The notes under the pieces were generated by a model that made no database searches, was not told the origin of the DNA, and saw nothing but the letters and a program-made list of their open reading frames with translations. A stretch of 64,000 nucleotides of DNA from Pisolithus tinctorius. Taxonomy: Eukaryota > Basidiomycota > Agaricomycetes > Boletales > Pisolithaceae. The stretch is taken from contig JANFAH010000003.1 in NCBI GenBank assembly GCA_024663395.1, positions 1 through 64,000 of the forward strand. Reading direction: 5' to 3'. Shown in pieces: positions 1 to 11,846 of the stretch (its first letter is position 1; every line of letters begins with the position of its first letter). Position numbers and translations under genes: made by a program.

Positions 1-9
1 GACAATTCA

Positions 10-1061
10 TCACATCGCCAGAGTGGGTAAGGTGGACGGACAGACACGAGGTGAAAGGTTTTGCACAGGAACGATGGACAGCCGAGAAAATCCAGGAATA
101 TTAAGTGCTGCTTCCACAAGCGTGTTATAGCAGGACCTCAAACGGCCCAACCAGTGTATGTCCGAGATGAGCTTACGCCCAACTAAAGCCCCCGGACCGG
201 AATCGAGAAATACCCTGAGAGACTTCATATGACGGAGAGAATAGGTATGCTCAGCAAGAAGGCGTCGCCGAGTCGCTCTGTCATCACGGGAAGAAAGGAT
301 GTTACCCAGATCACGGATGTGCTCCTGGGCACATTTCACGCGGGCACCATGAGAAGCATCTGAATAGAGGCCGGTGCTACAGTCATCACAGAAAGTTCTC
401 TGTTCGGAATCGCCGCCCCGCGGTGAACGAGAGTCGTTATGCGGAGGTATGCATCCATCGGCCTTGAACGTTTGCAGATTGACACGTAGGCTATTTGCGT
501 GATAATCGAGGCGGAGTTGATTGTAGCGTACCAACTCCTCCCAAAGCTCCTTTTCAACTGCAAGCAAACCTAAGACGTACATATATGTATGTCAACGGCT
601 AGAAGTCTACCACAGAGTATAACAATATACATACCAGTGCTTATCTGTTCGGACACAGTAGCGCCGATAGCGGCGAGCAACCTTTCAAGGGTGCCAAAAA
701 AATTCTTATCCTCCTGCTCGAAATCCTGATTACGGGAGACCAGCAAGGAAACTTTAACGTTCCCGTCAGGGCATCGATCCCCCCGGGACTCGCGGAGTGC
801 CACAGAGCAAACAGCGACATGCCTGTCACCTTTGTCGTTCGAAATAGCTTCCGCAAACTTGTCGAGAAAGCGCCGCTTTAGTTCGTCCTCCTTACTCTCC
901 CTGACATCTGATTCGCCCCCGCTGACCTCGGTGTTAGTGCTACATTGAACTTCTTCTTCCTCTTTCCCCGTCTTTGGTCCAACTTGACCACCATTGCGCA
1001 GAGATAACAAGTTAACAAGACCGATGAACTGTTCGATGTTTTCCCACTGAAATATGGCCAT
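10..1061 (-). CDS. Unknown protein, two exons, 328 aa
   Basis: The frame opens with an ATG at 1061 (MAIFQWENIEQF...) and runs to 635. A 65-nt GT-AG intron (634-570, donor GTATGT) follows, and the second exon runs from 569 to a TGA at 10. Splicing keeps the frame and gives 328 aa. The N-terminal third is acidic and low in complexity (a run of Glu near residue 35). The C-terminal exon holds Cys residues in a CDDC...C arrangement and several basic helices. I see no signal peptide, membrane segment or known catalytic motif and do not recognise the family. It lies upstream of and antisense to the tRNA gene. The reading frame and splice sites are convincing, but the function is unknown. Confidence 0.6.
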
Positions 1062-1337
1062 ACTGACGAAGTCCTCTCAAGAGAGTCAGACGGCGGGGCT
1101 GACTAGATCAAGAGGGCTCGGTAGGATGACTTGTGGAGATGTACGTTGGGAGAGGGAGAAATTGACGCCCAGAAGCCTTCCATAGGCAAACCCAGAACAT
1201 TTCCGAAATCGAAGTCGAAGATCATATGCGGACATTAAAGGGTGGTTGCAAAGTCCAAGTTCAACAGAGTGTGACCCCAAATGTATCCTGTCTGGAATTT
1301 AGCACCTTGTAGGTCGAGGCCTTTCCAAGGTTATCGC

Positions 1338-1434
1338 GGCTCGATGGTCCAGTAGTAAGATACGTGCTTCGGGAATAACCCGCCACCCCGGGTGGTCAGA
1401 TGTACGTGACCCGGGTTCAATTCCCGGTCGAGCC
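1338..1434 (+). tRNA. tRNA-Pro (anticodon CGG) with a 27-nt intron
   Basis: The acceptor stem is GGCTCGA (1338-1344) paired with TCGAGCC (1428-1434). The T arm is CCGGG-TTCAATT-CCCGG (1411-1427). The anticodon stem is CGTGC (1363-1367) with GTACG (1402-1406). The loop reads TT-CGG-G, so the anticodon at 1370-1372 is CGG, for Pro CCG codons. The intron (1374-1400) sits after position 37, the normal site for nuclear tRNA introns, and contains CCCG that can pair with the anticodon. A T-run at 1438-1442 is a good Pol III terminator. Confidence 0.9.
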
Positions 1435-1579
1435 CACTTTTTGCAACTTATTTCCTCTTACCTCAAAATACTCAAAACACTCTTGGATGTACCGGTATCT
1501 AATAATACACTTGGATTTTTGACTAGCTAAACATTGCGAATCCGGGAAACACAGACATCTATTCATACATGTACTATGA

Positions 1580-3101
1580 CTACTTTACTTCAACTCTGCC
1601 TTGAACAAAACGCGCTTCCATGCCCATCGCTGCGATCCTCTTCACCTGCTCGCGGCCAAGGCCAAGACCCAAAGGAGGCTTTGCGAGGAGCTGGGCGTAT
1701 TCGGCTAGCAGAGTAGTCCGGAATGGGAGGGTATCGTCAGTCTACAATAAGCGATGCCAGTGGTGCAAAATTCAGTACAACAAAACAGTATAAAGCAAAA
1801 TTCAGCGCATACGCATATTGAAATAGGATGGTCATTTGCGAGGTAATATTGTATATGGTGGGATTCGAGAGACTGTACAGTCCTGGAACTGCACGTGGTG
1901 TGAGACGTAACGCAAGATCGAGAAATAAAACAATGGTGCTCCCGAACTCACAGCAAATTGGAGCTAAGGCAGATCTCGATACAGGGCTTGTATGCACCGT
2001 TCCGCCGCTTCGACAAAGCTTCGATGTCTTTCAACGCAGCACGACGTGCCCCTTTGTCAGCGTCAATGTGGTAACTCAACATCCGGCGAGCTTCCTCAGA
2101 TTCCGTGCTTTCCTCGTGAATGCGCTTCAGATGGGTCTTATATGCAGTCAGGTATGCTGTATGGAGCGGATGTTCAGGGTCCCATGGTTGAACCGAGTTG
2201 GACTCAGTTGCCGGCGAAGGGACAGAATCCGGTTGCAGCAGATCGGCGAAAAACAATGCCTTGTGCTCGTCAGAAAGGAAGGTTGCATGCCCAAGCCTAT
2301 CCGGACGCCAGTCAAGTAGGGCGAGTGATTCTGCGGTGGTATTTCCCTTGGTCTGCACCATAACTTCCAGGCAGGCTGTAGAACGGAATATAGTATGACA
2401 CACACCTCGGCAATGTGAAGAGTAAGTCCCAATCCAGCGTCTTTTCCTCTCTTGAAATGTTTCTCGAACGTGGCAATGTCACCCTTTCCCGGATCACCAC
2501 ACAGGTCCAGCCCCACTACACGCCTACCCGCAGCTCGAAGCGCGATAGCAAGATCAACGCACTCTTTCGCGTCTGCCTCAGACATCCGTCGATCGATGGA
2601 AACGATCAACGCTGCCTGATCAGCTGAGAATTTCTCGATCTCATCTAGCACAGTGGTCAGGTACGTGTACCGGGACATTTGTGCAGTTGCGCGGGGAGTC
2701 GTGCGCAGTTCGAGGTAGCTGCATTCGGGGGCAGGTGTATATGCAAAACCTGGTGGAGGATTGCTCTCGGCCTTGAGGAATGAATCGAGAACATCCCGAG
2801 TGACCCGGCCCAGTGCTGATGGGGTCGAAGTGATAGCATAGATCGCAGAAAACAACGGAAAGAACTCTGATACGTCATTTAGCGTCAACCCAGACTTCAA
2901 TCTTGCGACTGTTGCTGCTATCTCATCGGTGGTGTCTGCGGGCAGGGTCAGATGCTCAGTGAGGTCTGTGAGTGTCTGTAAAGGGATGCATCCGTTGAGA
3001 TGGGCGTGGAGCTCAGCCTTGGGTAACGATTGCAGAAAATCGACGTCGGAAGGCGACAAGGAGTGCAAAGCAGCTGCAGATGGGCCGGATATCGTTGCCA
3101 T
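1580..3101 (-). CDS. Adenosine/AMP deaminase-like protein (ADAL type)
   Basis: Four exons (3101-2406, 2352-1952, 1888-1813, 1741-1580) close in frame to 444 aa. The protein has the metal-binding KAELHAHLNG near residue 30, LHIAE at the end of exon 1, RLGHATFL, then CIEICLSSNLL, HHIQYYL and the metal-ligand TDDTLPFR motif in the last exon. These are the deaminase signatures in the expected order. The family removes amino groups from adenosine or N6-methyl-AMP. The HIAE form and overall layout fit the ADAL branch better than classical ADA. About 60 extra residues between RLGH and CIEIC, rich in Glu, Arg and Lys, make it longer than the usual 350-380 aa. The small third exon is easy to miss but supplies the conserved HHI segment. 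No defects are seen. Confidence 0.88.
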
Positions 3102-3821
3102 CGTAGATCGTCGGCGGTGATGCAGAGGGTATAGACGCTCGAGTCACCATCGCAGCTACATACTCAATTCCTCACTGGTGTCCAGTACCGCGATTACCAC
3201 GCGGGCAGGCAGTCGGCTTGGGTAACAGTGATGCGAAGATAGGACGACAGAATTCTTCTCTGATCTAAAGGCTACTTGGAGTTTCCAGATAATGCAGTCT
3301 GTTAATTCGAGGGAGGGAAAAAGACCCCATACATTGTACTACATAGGCCCTTTTGTACTGTAGGGAATAGGCACAAGTATGCCAGCACATATCTACGGAA
3401 CAGATAGGATCAAAGGCAATAAAAAAGCTGAGCAAAGCTGTCAAGACGTTCCACATCGGAACGATTCCTTTTATTGGGTAGCTATTAAGCAAGTCCGGGC
3501 GCAAGGCTCCAGAGCCTAACAGAAAGCACGATGCACGCCAGGTTGTTTGAATATTGACTGGTTTAAACTTTCCAGACCACGGAGCAAGCTACTGGATGAC
3601 CGGTTTTCTGAGTTCTCATACATAAGTACTCAAGCAAAATGAGCCCCAGAGAAGCTGGATTACATTGGTGGTAACATGCGTTTGTAAATGACAATGTGAT
3701 CGCGATGCATCCCCCCGCGGGCCCAGAGCAGATAGGTACGCCCGTCACGCCGGACGACGCAACCCCCGGTGAGTGGTGGTGGAGGAAGAGGAGGATACGA
3801 AGGCTTGAGAAAAGCAGAACC
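3102..3821. other. Intergenic, no supported gene
   Basis: This 720-nt spacer holds the presumed shared upstream/downstream DNA between the deaminase-like gene and MED21. The short open frames on both strands show no recognisable motif. Confidence 0.5.
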
Positions 3822-4527
3822 TCAGTTGGGTTTCTGCCCCGAAAGCAAACTAGCCTCGATGTCCGCCTTGTCAAGCATCGTGCGTAAGAGTTCCGAGAAC
3901 TGGCCATGTAAACTTTCTGGAGGGGATATCATCAACGAGAGGCGAAGGATGTCTATTGACATGCAAACGAAGGACATACTAGCACGCTCGACAGCTTGGA
4001 TATATTCTTGGTTTGCGACCGTCATCTCGTTTTCCAAATCCTGGAGACGCTTTGCCTAGTGACAGAAAATCGGTCAGTAGTAAAGTACGACACCCAGAAG
4101 TTGATATACGACAGACTTGTTGTTCCTCGGGTTCTGGGACAGGTAAAGACTGGATCAACACCTCGATTTGCTTCGCTTTCATGATCAGGTCATCTACCAG
4201 TTCCTTCTTGTTCGCTGGAGAAAAGTGAGCGGGAGCGTCATCCAAGTCAACGCAAGCTCGATGAGAAGTGGAAACCCTGCGAACCTTCAAACACCTCCGG
4301 TGGATCAAACTTGTCCGGATTTCGCTGTTTCGTGATCGGTATCTCCTCGCTGACTTGAAGGAATGTGGATCGAGTGGTGAGGTAGGCAATGCTACTCGAC
4401 ATAATTACAAGGAACTATCGTTCCATAGTGAATTAGCATCCTTCGACCGTAATAATAGAGCTTTTACCCTTTGTATCTCATCTTGCAGCTGCGTTATACG
4501 GTCCATATGCGAGAGATCCTGCAGCAT
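3822..4527 (-). CDS. MED21: Mediator complex subunit 21
   Basis: Five short exons (4527-4468, 4414-4285, 4214-4117, 4055-3980, 3916-3822) splice to 152 aa with every phase consistent. The N-terminus MDRITQLQDEIQ, the block SSIAYLTTRSTFLQV, the segment KKELVDDLIMKAKQIEVLIQ ending in SLPVPEPEE, and the following AKRLQDLE...ANQEYIQAVERAK are characteristic of MED21/Srb7. In this family an N-terminal region and long helices pair with MED7 in the Mediator middle module for RNA polymerase II transcription. Two in-frame ATGs are possible (4527 or 7 codons later). I chose the longer form. The gene lies about 440 nt from the P450 gene, on the same strand. Confidence 0.9.
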
Positions 4528-4968
4528 TTGCGCTGCCTGAATAGCAGGCAGTCGAAGGACAGATATGTATTCCAAACCGGAGGAGCCGCACTACCCAGTT
4601 GGCTAACGGCTTGCCAAGCTTGTTGACAGTAACGGAGGGGATGACATCACATCGAGCCAATCAGATACTACTAGCACGTCCATCCACGTGACATGATACT
4701 CTCGTGTAGAGATAAATAATGCCTACAGACATCCATCTCGGGAGAATGATAGGACAGCCCCAATCAGAATTCCAAGTCACTGCAGTCCTCTCCGTCAGAA
4801 ACATGGACGCCCCCAATTATTTTCCTTACTCCTTCATTCATATGCTTCCTCACTGACGCACTTATGAGGGGGACGTTCGAAAGTTTAAATTGCGAAGAAA
4901 CGCACGGTATAACCATTCAAAGCGAAATAAAACCGAAAATACAAGTCACGTAAGGATTACCGAGCACC
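4528..4968. other. Intergenic, likely MED21 promoter and P450 3' region
   Basis: This 441-nt stretch has no convincing reading frame. It should hold the MED21 promoter and the P450 terminator region, since both genes are read leftward. Confidence 0.45.
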
Positions 4969-7051
4969 TTAGAGATCCTGTGCGTACTTCTCCATAACCT
5001 TTCTCAGGTGTTTCTCGTCCCCAATGCGAGGCGTGAAGCACGCAGCGAAAGGTTTAGGGTGGGCAATCACACCGTCGACGAAACCCTTGTCGTTGATTGG
5101 GGCGTTAGGATCCTGGGTGATACGGAAAGACCAAAGAAGGAGCGAAGCATTGATGAAGATGGACCGGTTAGCAATGTGTTGTCCAGGGCAAATACTGAAG
5201 TGCAAAGACGCGGTCGTCAGCACCGGGCTTAAATAGAATGTGGTACGCAAACAGCCTTACCGTCTCCCGAACCCGAAACTGGGGAACCGAACGTCTTCGC
5301 GGATACGCCCGTCACTGCCTAACCATCTCTGAGGGTCGAACTTGTCGGGGTTCGGGTATACAGCGGGGTCCCGAGAAATAGCCCTGTGAGGGACGGTTAT
5401 TCGACGGAGGTATACCTTGGAAGAACTGGCTTACCAGTGGTTTCCGAAAACGATCGCTCCCTCAGGAATACACATGTCTTTCTGTAGTGACGATCAGCTA
5501 TGGCGTCATGAATTCTATAAATTAACGTACGTAAACGATGTCCGTCTGAGCACGGTGGGCAAAGCCTGCGGATGATATGGTCAGGGTCAATGACGCACGT
5601 AGAGACGATAGCCGTACCGAGTGTAGTGACCGGACGCCAGCGGAGACATTCAAGCATGAACGCCTGAATTTGAGGCAACGCGTTGTAATCATCGAAGGTA
5701 GGTGCTATTTGCATACATCAACAAGCTTGGCAAGTTTCACGAGCCTGGGAAACATACCACGGTCGCGACCGACGACGTTGTCGAGTTCCTCCTGCACAAC
5801 GTCCTGGGCCTCAGGGAAGCGAGCGGCAGCCATGACCAGTACCATGATAGCGACAGCAGTCTAGAAATCCCATACACGTCAACCGTAGGATGAGGCCAAA
5901 AAGGCAACGACCTACAGTGTCAGAGCCAGCACCAAAGAGCGAACCGGCGAGATACGCCATCTCCTCATCAGACAACTTGTGTGTCTCCTGGTTCTCAAGG
6001 AGGTATTTCGCAAACGAAGGACCAGGATTTCCCGTTTTCTGAGGTACCCGTCAGGATCATATGTCTAGCCAATCTAGCAAGAACTCACTAATTCCTTGGC
6101 AACACGGTTAAGCTGATCATGGAATAGTTGGCGTTCCTCTCTGCGCCACTCGTGAAGGTAGCCTGCATATCCAGGCACATACTTCAAGATTGGGTACTTC
6201 TCGACGAGAAGCGCTCCAGGACGCATTAGTGTCTGGAAGCGCTTCAACATCTTGTGAATGAGGACGATCTCAGGCGCATTCGTCTCTGTGGCTGTCGACT
6301 TGCCGTACGTGACACGTAGAATGACGGATGCCGCGTAGCGGTTGGCGTGCGCTTGATGGTTCTTGGGGTTATCAAGAATGTCAATAATCACATCGCGCGC
6401 GGCTTGCATTTGGATGGGGCCATATGACTCTGCGGCTTTTGCCTGGAGATGGGTGTGTGCAGCTCTGTTTACAACACGGTTAGGGAAGCTGTTCGCTGCA
6501 TAGTAACTCCCAAGTCTCTTGCTCACCTGCGTAATCTACGGAACTGCTCGCCAGCGGGGGCAAGGATCATCCGAAGTCCACGGGACAAGATTTCACCCGC
6601 CGCAACTGCACGGGGACGATCTGCCAGCAAACCGCCTTCCTTCTCCATAATATCTACAGATTCCTGGTGTTCGCTCGGTTTTAGCTAGTCCACTAAGAGG
6701 ACCGGCTGTAAGGCGCACCTGATAACGCCCTATGATGACCATAGTCCTTGGGCCAACCCGAAGCGAAATAATAGGGCCATACTCGTTGATCCATTCGGCG
6801 AACTGTTGAGATTGGCTGGAGAGTGCGTTAATGCTGCTGCTGCAATACAAAATAAACTGTGAAAGAAGAACGTACTTTTCCCTGGGAAGGGCATTTCCAA
6901 ACAACCAATGACCGGGAGGACCAGGAGGTAAAGGCAGACGCCTTCGGGCCCTAAGCTGGGACCGTACGGCCTTGCCGAGGATGGCAAGGGCAATGAGGGC
7001 ACCGAGTGCCTTTGCCTGGAGGCCGTATTCTCGCAACAACGCCTCTAACAT
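4969..7051 (-). CDS. Cytochrome P450 monooxygenase, 11 exons, 509 aa
   Basis: All eleven exons join in frame (176, 97, 137, 376, 123, 103, 87, 35, 47, 123 and 226 nt) to 509 aa. The protein starts with a hydrophobic anchor (ALGALIALAILG), then a basic stretch and the Pro-rich hinge LPLPPGPPG. The I-helix oxygen-binding motif is AGSDT, the K-helix ExxR is ECLR, the PERF-like segment is FDPQRW, and the heme loop is FGFGRRICPGQHIA with the Cys ligand. All catalytic hallmarks are intact, so it should be an active ER-anchored monooxygenase. Its style resembles the large basidiomycete P450s annotated as O-methylsterigmatocystin-oxidoreductase-like, but substrate and CYP family cannot be set from here. 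No other biosynthetic gene adjoins it. Confidence 0.92.
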
Positions 7052-8863
7052 TTTCTAGGTGACTGTACAGATACACAGACAGTACACGGTGGAGGCGAGA
7101 GGGGAGGATGAACAGGTCAGGCAGGGCAGGCTAATTCCCGACGTTATATCAAGGCCGGCGACAAAGCGGCTGGATAGCTTCCTAAATTTTACGTTGAACA
7201 AATAGTTGTTAGCCGGATTTGACGTGCAGCTACTGCTAATTGCCGACAGAAGGCTGTGAGCGCTGGGCAGCAACACAGCTTGCTGATACCAACGGTGTTC
7301 ATGCGTCTTTTAAGTGTATAGAAGGGGCCAAGGTATCCAGGATAATTGCTGGGCTCGCTCATTGGCGCATCTCTGGCAAAGGTGGTGCCTTGCAGTTGCA
7401 AAGTCGATTGGCAAGGACGAAAATCGGTTCAGACCCATAGCATAGCGATTTGGAGCCTAGCACGAAATGAAGGTACCGAGATATCTTGCCCGGTTCGCAG
7501 CCGAACGCAATCCTTTGCTGAAGGAAAAGACCTCATTTATAGCAATACACAAATGTATGGTCAACAGCGTTCTCGCGGCCGATATGTGCTGCGAGCACTT
7601 TGTCAGTCGATTTGGATTGAAACACGACCACCGCCTCATGGAAACTGAAGTCCATGATCGACTACCATCGTCCCCTGCAAAGACCGCCACTTCTATTAGA
7701 CGACGTTGCGTTTCTCGATTCGCACTTTCGTCAAAAATCAAAAGCTATAGTAGTATCGCCTCCGACGGAGCGCTGATAGCGCTGTCTTATGTGGCGCAGT
7801 TGCTTCACATGTTTGACCGACCAAATGGTAAGGTTTGGTTGGAGCGCTGGACCCAATGCGGCCGACAGGTATAGCTGTCACCTGCATAAGCTTAAAGTAG
7901 AACCAACAAGCACTTAAGCACCGACCTGTATATGTCAGCGAGCTTCGCCGCACCCTACTAATCAAGGTGACCAAGTCGAGCGTTACAATGATTACACCGG
8001 CCGAAGAGTTATGTTCATGTTATAGAAAACATGGGACTTTAGATTGAGTGTTGGTGAAGGAGCTCTGTCACACTCATAGCAACATGGTCCAGACTCCAGG
8101 GCGCGAAGATTTCATGGCGTAGGTAGCACCGGAGCTTAGCAGCTTTTGAACAATGTTTTGACAACCTGCATGCGTGTATGTTGAGAAATCGGCATGTGGG
8201 CTGAACGAAAAGCCGCCAAGTCAAATGGCGTGGGGCTGCGGCCAATCGCAAAAACTGATTTGGTCGCCCAACGATAGCCTTATCAGCCCGACAAAAAAAG
8301 CATACACCTACCAAATCGATTGATAATAGTTTGCACGTCAAGTCTACTGCAGGTATTCTGCTAGGTACCCAAGACCGCCTCCGGCGTCAACTGCCTCTGG
8401 AACCTCAAAGAAGCCCTCCAAACGGCCGAGGACAGCCACCCACAAGATACATATCTTCTCTGGATTGCTGCCCTAGGCTGTTGGAGGAGAGGTGAGTAAT
8501 GATCTCTAAAGCGCCAATAACGCCAATATTCTTTCCATGTTGCAGATTCGGAGTCCATGGAGTACGAGTGACAGTGGATTAGTTTCCTCGCGAGGAAACT
8601 AATCCACACAGTAAACAATTGGTACTGGCAGAAGGATCGAGTTGATTTCTTGTACACGTGATCGCGATACGCCACCACGATGGAGCACTTGTCACACTAT
8701 CCGTGCTTGCCGAGCTGACTAGAACAGGATCCGCTGGTGGCAAATAACATAATTCTACAGAGGCGATTTAAGAGCTCCCCATTTGTTCTATCTATCTAGC
8801 ACCAATGCTCCAAAGTTTTGCTGCTGCGGCTGCATGACGGTCATCACTTTTTCTTTTTGCACG
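7052..8863. other. 1.8-kb intergenic region between P450 and amylase
   Basis: The P450 and amylase genes are divergent, so this region should hold both promoters. Open frames up to about 135 codons occur on both strands, but none has a motif, good splice structure or protein-like composition. The one striking element is the palindrome at 8574-8607. Confidence 0.5.
8574..8607. repeat. Perfect 34-bp palindrome
   Basis: The left half GTGGATTAGTTTCCTCG is followed directly by its exact reverse complement, with no spacer. It lies about 260 nt upstream of the amylase start codon, in the divergent promoter region. It could extrude as a cruciform, bind a dimeric regulator, or be the relic of a small inverted duplication. 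Confidence 0.9.
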
Positions 8864-10868
8864 ATGGACCGAATCCTTCTTTTGATTTGCATACTCCTTT
8901 CTTTCTGCGGTCTCGAAACCCTTGCTGCAAATGCACAGAAATGGAGGTCGCGCTCTATTTACCAGGTCTATCTTACAACTGGGTAACCATATCAACAAGG
9001 AGACACTGACCGTCTACTACAGATCGTAACTGACAGGTTTGCGCTTAGCGGCACGAGATACAACACGTCTTGCGATCCAACTGCTTTGCGGTACTGTGGT
9101 GGAACTTGGCAAGGCATTACCGAACATCTAGATTATATCCAAGGGATGGGATTTGATGCCGTTTGGATCTCACCACCCTTCACTAATGTCGAAGGATTCA
9201 CGCCATTTGGCGAGGCCTATCATGGGTAAGTATACATTCTTGCATGACACACAGATGGTACACTGAGACCTTTATCCCGTCATGCAGGTACTGGCCTCAG
9301 AATCTGACTTCCTATAATGCCCATTTTGGAACGGTCAATGATCTCAAAAACCTCAGTGCATCTCTTCATTCGAGGGGCATGTACCTTATGCTGGACGTCG
9401 TCGTTAACCATATGGTTCCTCCAACTCCGATTAATACGACAGCGTTCAGCTTAGAACAGGCCGGTGCTAACCCAAAGAATTTCTCCAGTGGGGTGGCGCC
9501 CTTCACTGACGTCTCATACTTCCACAAACCATGCTGGATCGGTAATTACTCGAACCAAACAGAAGTGGAACAGTGCTGGCTCGGGAACGAAACTATGCCA
9601 TGGGCGGACGTGAACACAGAGGACGCTGGTGTCGCTGGAATGCTGAGCCAGTGGATCAGCAAAGTCATCTCGGATATCGGAGTCGACGGGTTACGCTTGA
9701 GTACGGTGAAGTATGTCTCTCAGAGTTTCTGGCGGACCTTCACGAATCAGGCGGGGGTGTTCACGATGGGTGAGGTAGGTAGGATTCTTTCAGGTCTGAG
9801 ATGCTGGGATGATCTAGCTTCCAATAGGTAATCTCTAACAGCACCAACCATACGAGTCCTTACACAGGTAAGCTTCTACATTGGTATTGTGGCTTGAACG
9901 ACACAAATTAGCTCTGAAACAGAGGTGATGGATGCGGTGTTGGACTACCCTACGTGGTTCAAGTTGGTAGCAGCATTTGCCTCCCCTCAAGGGAACCTAT
10001 CGAGCTTGGTGGACACCGTCACGGACTCGCAGAAGTCGTATGAGAGTGGAGCATTTATGACTGGTGCCTTCCTCGAGAACCACGACCAACCTCGGTTCGG
10101 TGCGATTACAAACGATTCTGCGGTACGTATCACGTATCCCCTCTCTGTGACACTCCAATCTGACATGATGGAGTAGCTTAGGGCTAATGCGATGGTCTGG
10201 CCGTTTATCTACGACGGTATTCCCATTCTCTATTATGGTAATGCTATATTGAGCCGTAAACTCTACTGCATGAGCTTATCGTGAAGTATGTAGGACAAGA
10301 ACAGGGGCTCTCTGGAGGAGAGGTTCCAAACAACCATGAGCCGTAGGTCTGCACTCATACCTCTGTGTGCTGCTGCTCATGTCTGGTAGGCTTTGGCGTG
10401 CAGGTTACAATACTTCACATCCTTATTATAAGATGATCACGTCACTCAATTTGGCTCGCAAAGCTGCGACTAGTTCAGGGGATTATTTCCTGACAACACC
10501 GGTAATTACTTCGGCGCTTCAGTTACATGGCGTCTCCCATGTTAACCATACGTTAACAGGTGAAGTTCTTCCGCAGTGCAGATGGACACACACTTGCTGT
10601 GTCCAAACCACCTATGCTCTCCCTATTTACCAATGTTGGTCAAAACATCTCGTCATTCGTGCACTGGAATGTCACGCAGTCGGTGTTTAGAAGCCGAGAG
10701 CAGTTAGTGGATGTGTTGACTTGTCGGGAGCACTTGTCCGCGGAGAATGGGGGCGTGGACATCGTTTCTACTAATGGGATGCCAAAGGTGCATATCGCTT
10801 CCATTTCGCAAGACAATTGTGTGGAGCCCCCGCTGACTGATGCTTCTATGTACATATGTAGGTCCTGA
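8864..10868 (+). CDS. Secreted GH13 alpha-amylase-like protein lacking the nucleophile
   Basis: Nine exons (8864-8965, 9023-9225, 9288-9774, 9842-9867, 9912-10122, 10177-10237, 10294-10342, 10390-10501, 10560-10868) close in frame to 519 aa. A hydrophobic signal peptide (LLLICILLSFCGLETLA) precedes the barrel. GH13 blocks are clear: YCGGTWQGI, GFDAVWISPPF, LMLDVVVNHM, the region II segment GVDGLRLSTVKYV, TMGE for the acid/base Glu, and FLENHDQPRF for the third carboxylate. Active fungal amylases have Asp in region II (RxDTVK). Here the codon at 9700-9702 is AGT (Ser). The fold and the other two catalytic residues are kept, so this may be a non-hydrolytic starch-binding or otherwise repurposed protein, or an early pseudogene. 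The tiny fourth exon is the least certain junction. Confidence 0.85.
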
Positions 10869-11846
10869 TGCCCGTATCGGTAGTCAAGGGGTCTCCAGAG
10901 CTTTGTCCACAGGTCCGCTCAAACCGCGTGACCCGGCAACTTGACTATTCGACCTTGTGGTCACTGATAGCTGTTCCATTTATATCTTTGGGATTGACTG
11001 CCAGTTTTGCGTAGACAATCCTAACAAGACATGGAAGTCTGTCATACTATAACAAATCACTTTCACAGGATACATCCTACTAATTACAGCTGTACATCAC
11101 GCTAGAGATGGACTCCTCGTTGTTGATACCCACTAGAGCCAGATAGAACAAGTACTACAAGGACAACTCCACACGCCGCTCTAACTCGCGTGGAACTGAT
11201 TCGTTCTTTATATATCAATATTACTTCCCGATCACGGGGCCCAAACTAACGCCCATTCCCTTAGCAAATCTGGAAGTTTCAAGGATGCCAACACAATCCC
11301 GGTATCGGGGTCGACCGAATTCAATGGTGGGAAGGTCAGTATCACACTGAGAGAGATGGCGAGCCAACGACGGTAGTGGTTAATCCACAAACATATTCGT
11401 TGGTCGGGTATCGCGGCGACGCCCAGTTACCATGATAGAAATATTACCCTCCAACGAACGGAGACGAATTTGAACGAGTCCGTCTCCGCAATTGACTGGG
11501 AAGATGGCTCGGCGCTGTGTCAGCCCCGTAACGGATCGAAGGCTGTCAGCGCGGAGGACAGAATTAATTATGTACATTCTTGTGCGACCGCGTGCTTATA
11601 AGCGTAATGGTAACTGTGCTTGGGTATTGTGAGCAACTGTCACCGTGAGAACGACCTCGACGGGTGAGCTGCTATTTTACTTCACCTCGGCGGCGACCAG
11701 CAAGTATCGCATCTTCCACGCAGTCCCAGTCCACCGACTCGCCTTATTTTCTTTGTTCTGTCGACGTCGATCGTCTGTCGTGTCTTTCTTTTTCGTTTTT
11801 TTCCCTCTTGTTTTTGAATGCAAGTTCCGTTTTTTTAAGCTTCAAG
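10869..11846. other. Intergenic, with a possible small minus-strand frame
   Basis: No confident gene. On the minus strand a 65-codon frame (11577-11380) is followed after one TAA by another 52 open codons in the same frame. The region could also be read through a 46-nt GT-AG intron into a different frame. Neither reading has a recognisable domain. The pyrimidine-rich stretch at 11740-11830 is probably the F-box gene's promoter or leader. Confidence 0.35.

Noticed and set aside
7467..7874. 135-codon plus-strand frame
   Set aside because: It overlaps other frames of similar length, has no motif and unremarkable composition, and sits in the divergent promoter region.
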